Assembly (NCBI GenBank): GCA_029891345.1
Contig: CM057009.1
Location: forward strand, 230,123,984 to 230,187,983
DNA: 64,000 bases
Source of the DNA: Dryococelus australis
Lineage: Eukaryota > Arthropoda > Insecta > Phasmatodea > Phasmatidae
Reading direction: 5' to 3'
How positions within the stretch are numbered: the first letter of the stretch is position 1; every line of letters begins with the position of its first letter. The notes beneath the pieces are model-generated. The model searched no databases. It saw only the letters and a list, made by a program, of their open reading frames with translations, and had not been told where the DNA came from. Of the stretch, positions 13,561 through 24,896 are shown piece by piece. The position numbers and the translations under genes were made by a program.

Positions 13561-14807
13561 ATAATTTAGCACGTGTACTTAAAAGACTGATCAAGAAGAA
13601 AATATTCATTATAACCTAAGCCCTCTGATAAGCATTGTAGCCATTGATGGCTGCCATTTTGGATTAGCTGATGTTATAATTACTTAATATATAACTATCA
13701 TAGGTATTACTTTTGACCTCTATCACCGCAATATGGTCCAACATGCTTTAAAATTTTTGTATGAATAGTTATATGCCGTTTTGAATCCACTGAAATTATA
13801 GCTGCCAAATTTATGATTTAGGTGCAACTTGTGTCCTCGAACAAGGCGATTTGGCATTTATGCTGTATGTCTTCTGGTAGACACAGTTGCCTACAATTTT
13901 CGATATGGTGAACGTATGTATATGCAATTTTCGTATGTAGCACTCGTGTTATCAAACAAGGTGATATATAAGTACTACTATACAACGAACCTCCATTAAC
14001 CCTTTTGTTAACATGTTACTGAGGCCAGAATAGTTGGCAACCCTATCAGCTGCTTTGTTGATCGGCATTCCTTAACACTTATACCTATTTAGACTCTCTG
14101 TCACAACACCTACTCGTACTTTTTACTACTTACCTTTAAATTATATAAATGGCCTTCATATATATTCTTAAACATTCACCGACATCTATTGAAATCTAAA
14201 TCCACAGTTTAACTGCGTGTTTTGCAATAATATTTTCTGGTCGGATGATACAAAGACATAGCCGCGTACGTAGTTTTTTCACCTCTCCCCAACAAACTTC
14301 CGCACCCACGTTCAAACAAGTGTCACAAGGTCTGGCGCAAACTGTAGCTTGCTTCTTGAACGTGACGAGGACCTGGTCGATCGAATGTATACATGTCTGC
14401 TCCATAACTATGCCAAACAATCTTATAGGGCATTTGGAAAGCTTTCAGTCCTCCCGTACAAATATCCCTGCAACTGAACCTACAGTGACATCTCTTTTCG
14501 AAATATTTTTAGCGCTTAAAGTTTATAGAAATTTACCTGCATTATCTTCAGTTCATGGCATGACAAAGTAATATTTTTGGCTATTCTTTTATACTGGTTT
14601 CATCAGCTACATTGCTTTTATTCCTGTTAATAAGATATTCTGTAATGCGAGAACTTTTTAAGGCAGACATAGCAGTTGAAAAGATTGTGCTGATATTAAT
14701 ACACTTAAAAACACTTGGTTTTAGTGTGTTAGTACATATTTGCTATTACGATGTCATTTTGTATATAAGACATAACTATAATCCGCTAGTGAACATTAAT
14801 CATTCGT
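13561..14807. other. No gene recognised; dispersed repeat-like words
   Basis: Contains phrases such as TGGCTGCCATTTTGG and GTATGTA..GCAATTTTCG that resemble dispersed repeats elsewhere in the window (17.8 and 20.1 kb), but no clear unit. Opposing frames 14196-14420 (minus, Cys-rich) and 14245-14571 (plus) overlap each other. Neither has a domain I know, so I do not call a gene. Confidence 0.4.
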
Positions 14808-15110
14808 GGGGCCGCGATGGTGTAGTGTTTAGAATACTCTCCTCCCAAAATAGCGAACCAGGTTCGTTTTCCGGCCAGATCACCCCTGGATTTTCGCATG
14901 TGGGAAGCATGCAGGACAATGCCACTGGTCGACGTGTTTTCTCACTAATCTCCCTTTTCCGCCACCCTTGCATTCCGGCGCTGCTCCACACTCATCTCGC
15001 TTTACTCTAAAGGCCTCTCAATACCTGGGTGCTAAAAGCCGCCCAAATCTTCAACCGCTCATTAAGCATTCCGCCTACCAGGACGTATTTTGTCCAGAAG
15101 GTTGAAGCGC
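14808..15110 (+). mobile_element. tRNA-headed SINE-like repeat
   Basis: The 5' part looks like a tRNA-derived Pol III promoter: an A-box-like TGGTGTAGTGTTTA at about 14,819 and a B-box-like GGTTCG at 14,861-14,866, 40 bp apart. The body reads on the minus strand as a peptide ending in ENPGVIWPENEPGSLFW (14800-14991), a translation signature of a SINE-like repeat widespread in insect sequence. That frame is a by-product and not a gene. The 3' end is not sharply defined; I stop where similarity to a SINE body becomes doubtful. Confidence 0.75.
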
Positions 15111-15489
15111 TGACGACGACCCAGGCACGCGCACCACATGCGTAATCGTCTCTATATGAAAGGTATTGAACAAGTATGCAGTCTTTCCTTCAGAAATGTA
15201 CCTCTGAGATAACTTTTAAATTGAGCCTATTTCATTAAATATTTGTAACATTTTCTGATTACCAAACAATCAATTAAAAATATATTTAGCTTCTAGTTCT
15301 TTGTCATGCATTTACATCGGTATACTGTATTTGTAAACTGAGGTTTCTCCCATGCAACGAAAATGGCAATGTTGAATATCTGTTTACTTTTGGACAGCAT
15401 CGTTTGGCGTGATAGGTAAGAATGTGAACTGAACCAGGCTTTATTGTGAAATCATCCAACGGACATCCGGCAAAATGCTTTTAGTGAAG

Positions 15490-15665
15490 CGTATAAATAA
15501 CCGTGACGTTAGTAAACTCCGGCCGCTGGTGTGTCCGTCCATTTCCAGCCCATTTCTGACGGACGAGGGAGCTCAAATGCCAGGATGTCTGGCGCGCACA
15601 GGAGTGCGAGCTGCAAGCAGTGGGAACCTCATACAGCCAGGCGGACTATGAATCGGTGGAATAGG
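15490..15665 (+). promoter_or_regulatory. Candidate TATA promoter and short first exon
   Basis: A TATAAATA box at about 15,492-15,499 is followed after some 30 bp by a GC-richer stretch unlike its AT-rich flanks. Two ATGs lie downstream (about 15,578 and 15,584). An AG|GTGAAA sequence at 15,663-15,670 would serve as a splice donor. No downstream exon could be linked and the implied peptide is unfamiliar. It could equally be a fragment of an LTR or other element. Confidence 0.2.
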
Positions 15666-15670
15666 TGAAA

Positions 15671-17814
15671 CCCCCATACTGCGTGTTCATTTTGTCTTGG
15701 CACTAGGCATACCTCGTATAAAAAGACGTCTACTAGGCCTATTTACTCAAACAAATTCTCAATTAAGAAATAAAATCGACTTAATTATTCGTTATTGCAA
15801 AAATATCTGTGGAAAGCAAAGTTGGGGTGCAAAAATATGGAGATCGTTTTTAATTATTTATTTATTCATAGTTACATGTATACAATAGCCTAAAAAATTA
15901 TAGTTTGTCTAAATAATGTAATACATTGCAAGTGCATTGTAATTGTTCCTGTATACTTTTTCAAGTCATATGTCTTCTGTGTTACAATTTTGTTACTTGT
16001 TTAATTTTCTCACCAAAAATTTAATTGTAGGTCTTTAAGTATTAACACTAACAAGAGAAATGGTGTCTGTGTATTACAGAACACAAGATTAACCGAAGCT
16101 GAGTATTTGCGAGTTTTATAAGAAAAAAATATCTTCCACAAAGACTCATGGTTCCGAACATATTCATAATTCAGTCGGCAAGTTAAAAAGTAATAGGAAT
16201 AATAGGAAAGATTTTGTATGGCACGTACAAAACCGTATTTCACGCCATATAAAAGTGGCATCTGCAAGTAACATATGGTATTCGATGGATACAAAATTAA
16301 AATTATTTGATGACGGAGATGAACAATGTAATGTAACTCTTTGAACGATCACTGTAGATGTGATGTACTACATGTAGGTAAAACACAGTCTTAAGTTAAT
16401 ACCAGTGACCTGAGAGTGACATAAATGGAACTTATCTAAGGTCTTCAGCGCTTATGGTGTTGAAGAGAGGTAGAGATTGAGCAGCGACAGAAAGAAAGTA
16501 TCGAGAGTACCCCAACACTACCCGCCGACCAACAGAAATACCCGCCATGTTTCCTACACACGAAAATACGGATTTGACCCCGTTTGTTGTGGGGTGAGGC
16601 GAGTAGTATGACAGTTACAACACCACAGCTCCTATAAGCGATTAAATATTATAAAAATACACATCCCTTTTCCTGGCGAGCTGGTATTCCCAGAGGAATA
16701 ACTTTTACTTTCATGTTGTAAAAGCGCCAAAAGAAACGTAACGCTCGCATTAATGTTATTTCACTTATATTTTAGTTCTTCGTTAAGTCAGCAAGAAAGG
16801 CAAATAATATTGCTTCCTTGAATACCTCCATGTAGAAGTAGAGGCTCTACTTCCATCCAAGTCAAATGTTGTTATGCCATTTTATGTCAAATGTTTTAAC
16901 GCAGACTTCCCAATAAAGCTATGGTAATCAAATATACCGAATTCTACTGCTGTGTTAAGCGAGCGAGGAGGTGATGTTTCAAGTCGGAGATGCATGCAGC
17001 ATCAAAACAAACGCTGCAACTACCATCATTATGTTTGGACTACAGTATCGTAGAAGGTTCATTGAAACGTCCTTCACTGCCGTTCATATATTTCCTAGAG
17101 GGCAGTGCTTTTTAAAAGTTATCGTATAAAGCAAAGAAAATATATACATTAAGGACTATTAAGTGAACTAGCTTATAAAGTTTTGAAATCTGGCGCTTGA
17201 ACTTTTCAAAGCTGTCAGAAGACAAGCGAGATGCCCTCAGGCATCTTAGGTGTACAAAGTCTCCGATTGCAGAATGGTTGAAGATTAAATAAATTAATCC
17301 AGTTTTCAACAAACAACTACAATATATTTTTCTACATGGGAAATTGTGTAGAGAATATAATGTTTTACAAAAATTTTGATTCATTGTGTCGATTTTTAAT
17401 GGCTGAGAATATGCGAACAATTAGACTCTAAGAGACATATATTTGCGAATATAAGTACCCAATATATCAAAGATAAAACGTAAGCTACCTGAATGACTTT
17501 TATAATTTCTGTATTATTTTATGTTAAACAACATCTAACCTACCAATATGGACATAGCAAGTAATTCTTCGAGATATTTTGTAATGTATAACATGTTTTG
17601 CTTAAAGCACTGTTAAACCGCATTTCATTCGAATGTTTATTTTAAATTCGCAGAGTTATTTCGAACAAATTTCCGATTTTCCAATAACATTCACAAGTAC
17701 AGATGCAATATTTCAAAATTATATGGATCCCCCTCCCCCTTTTCCAATTTTTCGTCTTTCCTTAGTTACGAGGTTACGTGGTTATAGATAAGTAATCTAA
17801 ATGTTCGTATGGCC
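15671..17814. other. No gene recognised
   Basis: AT-rich with several frames of about 60-100 codons (16010-16294 minus, 17112-17420 minus). None shows a domain, and codon use follows base composition. A GC-richer patch at 16,490-16,620 has no identifiable function. Confidence 0.4.
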
Positions 17815-18110
17815 ACCATTTTCAAATTAAGTGACCTACCCACGTTAAACATACATGTTTATTTGATCACCGTAGTGAATCTTGTTTGCCAATTTGGCTA
17901 GTATTACGTTTATTGTTTCCGACATTTGACTCATTATATTATCGAGTAGCGCTACCTTACAATATGGCGGACAAAAGAGACTTTGTTCCACCATGTTTAA
18001 TACATGTATGTGATACGTCCAACACACCAAGTTTGGTTGAAATTGGTCAAACAGTATGGTACACTGTATACCAAATGAACCTTAAACATTTATATACTGT
18101 GTATTCGCGT
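17815..18110 (+). repeat. Dispersed degenerate repeat, unit 1
   Basis: Contains TTGCCAATTTGGCTAG..ACG, a CGAGT..GCGCTACCTTAC segment and a CCAAGTTTGGTTGAAATTGG segment. The first two resemble 19,770-19,860 and 20,077-20,185. The last resembles the 'AAATTTGGTGAAAATCGG' phrase common in arthropod dispersed repeats. These pieces flank the IS630-type transposase relic on both sides, so they may belong to one decayed element, but no terminal repeats were found. Confidence 0.45.
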
Positions 18111-18339
18111 TAAAGTAAGAGGGCGCGAAACAAGTGCACGTGATCGAAGATAAACTGTGACCGTGAAAACATGCAGTGTTCATGTGATCGCGGCTTGTAC
18201 ACAAGGGTGTGGGGAATGCTCGGCGCGCGAGCGAAGAAGATACCTACACGGATATGCAAAGGTAGGCGACACTGTTCGTGTATATGTTAAGTAGATAACT
18301 ATGTATTATCAAGTCCGTATAGTACGAGTTGAGTGGAGA

Positions 18340-18512
18340 GATTTGAGATGGTCGTTACAGCTCATGAGAGCCGATGGTGGTGAAGTAGACAAGTATGGTT
18401 CAGCGCCAGAATGCAAGGAAGGGGAGAAATGGGAGGTCCCTGGGAAAACCCGCCTATCAGCGGCATCGTCTGGTACGATTCCGAGGCGAGTATCTGACTA
18501 CCACTCCACAGT
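18340..18512 (-). mobile_element. tRNA-headed SINE-like repeat (inverted, partial)
   Basis: Reverse-oriented relative of the element at 14.8 kb. On the minus strand an A-box-like GTGGAGTGGTAGTCAG (about 18,511-18,490) leads into TACTCGCCTC. The B box is eroded. The plus-strand translation contains GEKWEVPGKTRLSAASSGTI, which matches the other element's EISEKTRRPVALS phrase. The 101-codon plus frame (18301-18606) is therefore repeat-derived. Confidence 0.7.
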
Positions 18513-18819
18513 GGCATCACCGCATGGTAGGAATACAGAAACATCAACACGGTTAGTAATAACACACTCCGTCATGCTATATATTTACGCCAACGGTAAC
18601 ACGTGAAACTACAAGCAAACAAAAGGAACAAAAACATACTTGTTATTCACAAACAGGCACCGAAATTTATGGGTACACAGCATATTAATGATAAAAAATG
18701 AACTTTAATCGTCATTATGCATATCGCAAATGACAAGACACAACACCAATCACGTTCAACCAGATGAACTGGATCTGTCATCATTGAGGTTTATTATGAA
18801 AGTATCCTCCTTCTCATCT

Positions 18820-19645
18820 ATAATGTTATCCAGTTTCCAGATTTCACTTTCAACTTTTTCGACCACATAGCGTACACGTTATGTTCCACACATCTGGAAT
18901 CACAGCTCGTATTGCTTCTTCCAGAAGTATTTTAATGTCCGACAACTTGTATGACCTATTCTTCGCTGCAACAAATCCTTTAATTCGTGTCCAAACCATT
19001 CTATAGGATACAATTCGAAGAGATATGGGGGAATTCGCAGAGCACTCTTACCCGCATCCCTAGCCATTTCATCAACTGCATACGCATTATATGCTAACTT
19101 GTGTTATTTGGCAATATTGAGCAATTCCTTCTTTAACATGCCACCTTCGAAATCAATATTCCTTGTTATTAGCCAGTCCTGTATATCCTGCTTCTATAAT
19201 ATTTGCATAGGGAATTCTTTCCTTCTTACAGGAGTGGTATGGCGCATTATCAAGCACAATAAAATCTTTATCTTCAATTCGTGGAAGTATACCTATGAAC
19301 CACTTCTCAAAGGAATTACCACACATCTCCTCGTGATAATCTCCAGATCTTTTGGACCCAAACACCGACAAATCCCCTTCCACAAAGCCTGACTTACTCC
19401 GTATGTGCGTGATTATAAGGCGTTTACCTTTGCCTGAAGGGCTTTTATTACCGTTCAATAGTCCAGAGAGAAATGCCTGTTTGGATAATGTAATAGTGGT
19501 ATCCACCCAGAGGCTGTTTAGTGTGTGTCCTGCATTTAACCACGTTTCATCGAGGAAGTAAATTGATCGTCCTTCACCCCTCAGTTGTTTAATGGAACGC
19601 AAATAACGTCGCCTCCATAGAATGATATCATCCCTGTCTATCAGC
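18820..19645 (-). pseudogene. IS630/Tc1-superfamily DDE transposase, broken
   Basis: The longest open part (19,153-19,602, extendable upstream to about 19,640 with DIILWRRRYLRS) encodes the catalytic core. The first Asp lies in YFLDETWLNAGHT, and the second Asp in FIVLDNAPYHSCKKE about 90 residues later. GKGKRLIITHI and SGDYHEEM are also family hallmarks. Downstream, in shifted frames, come a KELLNIAK-like helix, PPYLFELYPIEW (third acidic residue) and KLSDIKILLEEAIRAV. At least one stop and several frameshifts separate these from the core, and the N-terminal DNA-binding part is missing or unrecognisable. It resembles the DDE_3-type transposase proteins found repeatedly in insects. Non-functional. 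Confidence 0.85.
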
Positions 19646-19739
19646 GTGCTGTCTCATCCACTGCTAATATATTTAGAGCGCAGTTACTTTATTAAATGGT
19701 AAAATGTGTGTCTTTATTGCCACCAATTTAATAATAAAT

Positions 19740-20460
19740 GCCTGGGCCAATTAATTCATATCAGCGTACGTCTTGTTTGTCAAATTTGGTGGGAATGTGT
19801 ATATTTTTTATGAGTTACGATACAAAGATTTTGTTATTTCGTGTTGCGCTAAATTACAAAAAGCTGAACGAAATTGGTTATTTCTTGGCATATTTAATGT
19901 TTATGCAATTTGGTCTTCATATCAAATTTAATAGATTTAGATGATACGTATGCGTGGTTATATAAATAAATATATATATATATTTTTGGCTTGGTTTTGA
20001 AAATACAGCAAGTTCCATATTTATCTTAACTGTATATGCTACCGTGGTCTACTATAGGCTTTTAAAGGTACTAGTTACCTTCTAAATGTGGCAGGAATCC
20101 ATTGTGTAATTTTCGAGTTATGATGGCAAACCTTATTGTTTAATGATGTGCTACCTTCCACAATGCCGAACCAATAAGAACCTACCTTCTTAATTAAAGA
20201 CATACATGATTAACTATCAAAAAACAAGAATAGTTATTACATTGTAAAATAAATCCCCAGGTATGAAATAGTGCCCTATTATATTAAAATAGCAACCGTT
20301 TTGAAAATAAGCAAGCGACTTGACAGAACATTGCAAAATTGGTTGTCCTTACTAAGTTTTATGTGTACCGAATATGGTGAAATATGTTTCACGGGTTCGA
20401 ATGTTGTTATGAGCGGACATACAGTACATCACAAACAGACATTTGCGTGATTACATAAGC
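19740..20460 (+). repeat. Dispersed degenerate repeats, units 2 and 3
   Basis: Two segments (19,770-19,860 and 20,077-20,185) share CGAGTTA/GAGTTACGAT, TTATTGTT/TTGTTATT and GTGCTAC/GTGCGCTA words with 17.9 kb. At 20,330-20,460 a phrase like CGAATATGGTGAAATATG, followed by GTTATGAGCGGACATACA, resembles a very common arthropod dispersed repeat tail. Too diverged to fix unit boundaries. Confidence 0.45.
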
Positions 20461-21212
20461 CCATTTTCCCAAGTAAAGTAGCTTAAAGTTAAATTGAATT
20501 GAATGTGTCTAGTTAATAAAGGAAATATTGAAGGAAAAATTCTTAATTAAGACTCATTAAACAACCGCTATATACTGCAGCACCACACTATTTAAAAAAT
20601 CTGTAGTTTATAACAGAAAGGAAATTTCTCATAAGAAAAAATAAATAAATAGTTTGAATATTATAAGCTGAGTATAAAGTTTTTTTTTTTTTTAATGTTT
20701 AAATGGATTCAGAAAGTGATTCGTACAACTAGGGGCGTACCTTGTTAGGTTTCCTCGCGTGTCTTGTTTTCACAGAGTTCATCGTGGATGTCGTTGTTTT
20801 CGTTTGTCCTTAAAGAATGTAGCTTAATGATATGTACTTGACATTTTATTGCTTCTGTGATGCAATGAGCTACCGTTTAAACTAAAATGTTCAGTTTGAC
20901 TTCATGCTTCATACTGTAATGCAGAAGAAAACAACGAGAATCATATGTCTGGCGGAAGAACGTTTGCCTCCACTTGAGAGATAATTAAAGTAAGTCTAAT
21001 TCTAAAGTATATATTTATTGATGATTATTCCAGATAAAAGGGCTTTCAAAAGCGCTCTATTTAACTTCAATGGCCTACAAAATGCAGGCAATCACAGTAT
21101 AGATAGAAACACTCCAACTTACAAAATAAAAGCTCTTGGTAAGGGGGATTTTTCAGTTTAACTGAATACATTCTATACCTGTGCATGTGAAGTGGGAGTT
21201 AGTAAAGACATA
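20461..21212. other. No gene recognised
   Basis: AT-rich DNA with a T run at about 20,681-20,693. No coding, RNA or repeat feature that I can support. Confidence 0.4.
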
Positions 21213-22676
21213 CAGTGCCGATCAATGATTTACAAAAACCACGACGTTCTGTAAACATACTTCAGACATTTTGCAGGAAAGATATACAAACAAAAATCAA
21301 AGCGAATAAAACAAAGTTTATCAGTACAGTAAATTGTCGGCTTGAGAACCACGTAGATTCCATACATACAAAAACATAAAATAACGTCTTACAAAAACAG
21401 ACATTTTTTAACCCCAAAGAATTCATACAAATTGTTACAAGTAACAAACATATTCATATGCTCTAATGACTCTCGCCGAGCTACTAATCTAAGCGACTGT
21501 TCATTGTATTGTAAAATGGTATAAAACTACAAACATGCAGAGACAAATCGAGGAGTGGATGGGCAAACGTACTGACACGTAGAGAAGAAAGTTATATTGT
21601 GAAAAAAATTCGTCAGAGATCTTTTACCAGTCGATGTGCTATTACAAGAGACCTACGAAATACTTTCAAATCCACTATCGCCAATGACAATGAGAAGAGT
21701 GCTCAGCAATAGTGACTATAGTGCTTAATGCAAGAACGTCACAGAAATAATTGCATATAAGCAAATGTAATTGTAAGAAGAGGCTTAACTTCACTAAGGT
21801 ATGTTTACAGAAAAATTACTGGACTGATGTAATATTTCTATATGAGGGTAAATTCAAAGTTTTCGGTCATGACAGTCCACCAAAAGTGTGGAGAATATCC
21901 AAAAAAGAGACGCATCCCCAAAATTCTCGTCGTACCATCAAGTATAGTGTGGGTTCAGTTATGATGTGAGGGTGCATTAGTGCATGTTTCATAGGTGAAC
22001 TGATTTTTATAGATTGACTAGTAGATCAATAAAAATATATAGATCTGTTTAAACATAATATGCTACAAAATGTCATACAACTTGATGTAGTAATACAAAT
22101 TTTGCCAGTATAATGATACTAAGTATAAATTCTGTGAAACACGAATTTGGTTGCTGTATAATAGTCCTCGTGTAATATAAACTGCACTCCAACCCTCAAA
22201 CTGAAATTCAATAGAACATGTATGTGCATACTTAAACATAAATCTATGAAAACATCATATTTCAAGCACACAGTGCGACTTGAAGGAGAAAAATCTTCAT
22301 GAGTGGAACAATATGCCTCCCAGTGTCATACAAACGGCAGTAAAGTCAATGCCAGCGTGTTTGAGAAGCATTGTGAAGCAAAAGTGAGGGCATGATAAAT
22401 ATTAAATAGAGATTTTTTATTGTTTATGACGATGTAGAAAGAGCATTTGTTCTTCATACAAATGTGTATGAACATTTCTGATTTGGAAAAAGTACATTTA
22501 TTTACATTTGTGTGATTTATTGCTTTGGTTCCTTTATAAGTATTGTTTTTTATTTGTTGAATTGATGAAATGGAATAAATATTACAGCTGGATGCATACG
22601 TGTGTGTCATCATAATTGCTTATTGTACAAATGTCGTGAAAGGAACAGGATGTTTGAATATTTGTGATTGACACTG
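21213..22676 (+). mobile_element. Degenerate Tc1-like transposon with TIRs
   Basis: The left end CAGTGCCGATCAATGATT (from 21,213) and the reverse complement of the right end, CAGTGTCAATCACAAATA (to 22,676), form imperfect inverted repeats. Both are directly flanked by TA, the Tc1/mariner target duplication. Total length is 1,464 bp, usual for the family. The plus-strand transposase relic inside is in the same orientation. Inserted in AT-rich DNA with no disrupted gene visible. Confidence 0.88.
21540..22400 (+). pseudogene. Tc1-like transposase, degenerate
   Basis: Recognisable in order: an RSFTSRCAITRDL-like helix-turn-helix segment near 21,620; KKRLNFTKVCLQKNYWTDVIF (FAK..L..W..V-type motif) at about 21,778; GKFKVFGHD with VWR; IKYSVGSVMM before a stop replacing the Trp of the MVWG motif; NSIEHV for the usual NPIEHLW; and EWNNMPPSVIQTAVKSMP near the C terminus. 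The first catalytic Asp (normally FSDES) is replaced by Tyr (FLYEG). The second Asp motif is lost, and multiple stops interrupt the frame. Family length is about 340 residues. It cannot be active. Confidence 0.88.
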
Positions 22677-23047
22677 TATATACACATTAGGGCTTAAACA
22701 ATTCTTAATTTTACCAATGATAATAAACCGAAAAGACGTGGTATACAATTCAGAGCTACATATTTTTAAAAAATAATTATAATACGTAGGATATTTTCCG
22801 TCCTGATGTCAACGTACGCTTGGTAGCACTGTTTGTAAGATAACGGTCGATAAGCTGGATGCTTTATGTTCAAATCCCAGACACCACAAAATGTTTGTTA
22901 CTTCGGTACAGAAATGATGTAAAATTACAAAATATAAACAGTGAATGTTGGAAATATGTTTGTTTTTATTACTGGCATCCTTAAATTCATCGTAAAAAAT
23001 ATTTAATTGGCTACATACAGTTGGCACTGAATTTACTTACACCACAA
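22677..23047. other. No gene; weak tRNA-like head
   Basis: A stretch at about 22,815-22,890 has a GGTAGCACTG word and a B-box-like GTTCAAATCCC 45 bp apart, so a decayed tRNA-derived SINE head is possible. Nothing else is recognisable. Confidence 0.35.
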
Positions 23048-23689
23048 AAGATAGTCACCATATCTATGTTATCTATAATTTGATTACTTTCTGTTGTTCC
23101 GGCACTGTGTGATAATGGTTGTTAAAATTGAAAGCGCAAAATTTTATGGAAATCCTAATTACACACATCAAAAGGTATTAATTTTAGTATTGAACTTCGT
23201 CATTTCTTTTACAGGTTCTCACATTCCTTTATTTTATTTTTGCACTACTATTTGAGATAAAATAATCTATATGGCAAAACATATTTTGGAGACGCGACAC
23301 CTGAGTACTATAGCAACAAAGGCATAACACGGTGTTCAATATTCCAGCCCCCCCCCCCCCCAAACATAAACTTTTCAAGCAACAACAAACTGACCATATA
23401 TTAACGTGGCAACATTGCACTAGTAGAACTTCATAGGCATGTCTGCTGCAGCGGTCGGCAGGTGCGAGCGGATGATTCACAATACTGGCGCACTGCCTGG
23501 GCATACTTAACTGGTATTGAAGCCATTCTGATGTTCTTTGGGGTTTCATTTATTTTAAAGTTTGTTCACGATAAAGTGAGCACTTTTGAAATCAACCTTA
23601 GAAAAAGTCACTGCTCCTACTTTCATATATGTTAACGGGTGCCATGAGACACATGCGTCCAATAAAAATGGTAACGATGAATGGAAACC

Positions 23690-24420
23690 CAGCAAACACA
23701 ACCTGTCGGCAAAGTGTCGCAAATTGTCGGCCCAATAATTGTACTGTCAGCAATTGTCATTACAATGCCAGAAGACAATAGCTTGCTATATTTTATTTAG
23801 GATAACAGATGCATATCATCGAAAATTGTCGGCAAGATATCACTGAGCAAACATGTTGCAAACATATTAAAAATGTTTCTGGGCCGATTTCCATAAATCA
23901 ACTTTGTTTTTTTCGGGAAGATGCCCATTATCTTATTTATTCCCGCCCGGTAACATTTTCGAGACAAGGCTCTTTATCACAATAAAGATACAAATACTAT
24001 GTCTTTTTACAGACAAACTTCTGGAAAGTGTTTTCAATTTGCAAGATGTTAGCTAGCTGTTAATGGAAATATGTCTTTTTTGAGAGCGAATGTTTGCCGT
24101 AAGAAAAAAATGGCTAACTCTATTTATTTATGGTAAAGATGGATGCCACCGAAAATATGTCGGCAAGATATCTCAGAGCAAACATGTTGCAACCATCTTA
24201 AAAATATTTTTGGACGGAGTCCCATACAGCATTTTTGTCTTTTCAGTAAGCTGGCCATGATCTTATTTATTGTGGCCAGTTAATGTTTTCTAGAGAAGGC
24301 GTTTAATCACAATAAAGATATAAATATGATATATTTTTGCCGACAAACTTTTGGAAAGCGTTTTGAATAAGGAAGATGTTAGCTATCTGTTAAGTGCATG
24401 ATGTTTTTTTTGAGACTGTA
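23690..24420 (+). repeat. ~330-bp satellite, about two units
   Basis: Two tandem units: the CATGTTGCAA..CAT..TTAAAAAT landmark occurs at about 23,851 and 24,182, 331 bp apart. Other markers are TTATCTTATTTATT, AATGTTTTC..GAGA, ATCACAATAAAGATA, GACAAACTT..TGGAAAG and GATGTTAGCTA. The left edge is AACCTGTCGGCAAAG followed by TTGTCGGCCCAATA. The same edge starts the copies at 56.28 and 58.0 kb and ends the inverted copy at 51.88 kb, so it looks like a real element boundary. Confidence 0.85.
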
Positions 24421-24698
24421 TGTTAAACTTTCGCATGATTTTTCGTGATTTTATGTGTGTCACGTTGTAGCCCACGGCATTTGTTGAGTTTGAAATTTTT
24501 TTATATGTACAACCATCCTACAGATATATTAAAAACTAACAAAAACTATTTGGTTTGCAAGACTCTGAAGAAATAGTTTCTAAATAATCTGCATTTGAAA
24601 AGAATTTGTTTTATTGTTATTAAATTTATGATCTCCTCTATAATAATTTGTGTCATGATATATTTTAAATTACTTGAAAATACCAGCAACTTACCCCA

Positions 24699-24764
24699 TG
24701 TTGTATAGGTGGGAATGGTGGACTGTTAACTCAAAGGTCTTAGGGTCGAGTCCCATGCTCGGCA
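24699..24764 (+). other. tRNA-Asn(GTT)-like relic
   Basis: The segment GGACTGTTAACTCAAAGG matches the anticodon arm and variable region of tRNA-Asn (GGCTGTTAACCGAAAGG in the usual gene). It is followed by a T-arm-like GGGTCGAGTCCC with correct spacing. The D arm is eroded and no acceptor stem pairs, so this is a pseudogene or SINE head and not a working tRNA. A sister copy is at 59,000-59,064. Confidence 0.65.
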
Positions 24765-24896
24765 AGCAAAAAACTTTCATATCATACAATGTGTTGACAA
24801 GTCAATGAAATGAATAAGAGTAAAGAAGATATTACTATAACAAAAAATTGTTATCGGAAAGATAAGGTCTTTTTCATTGTTATACTGCTTATATTT

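Noticed and set aside
14196-14420. Cys-rich 74-codon minus frame as a small secreted protein
   Set aside because: No signal peptide or recognisable cysteine pattern, and an equally long frame overlaps on the other strand.
14800-14991. 63-codon minus frame with ENPGV..EPGS phrase
   Set aside because: This phrase is the translation signature of a common insect SINE-like repeat and not a gene.
24699-24764. Functional tRNA-Asn
   Set aside because: No pairing acceptor stem, eroded D arm, and the sister copy has a damaged B box.
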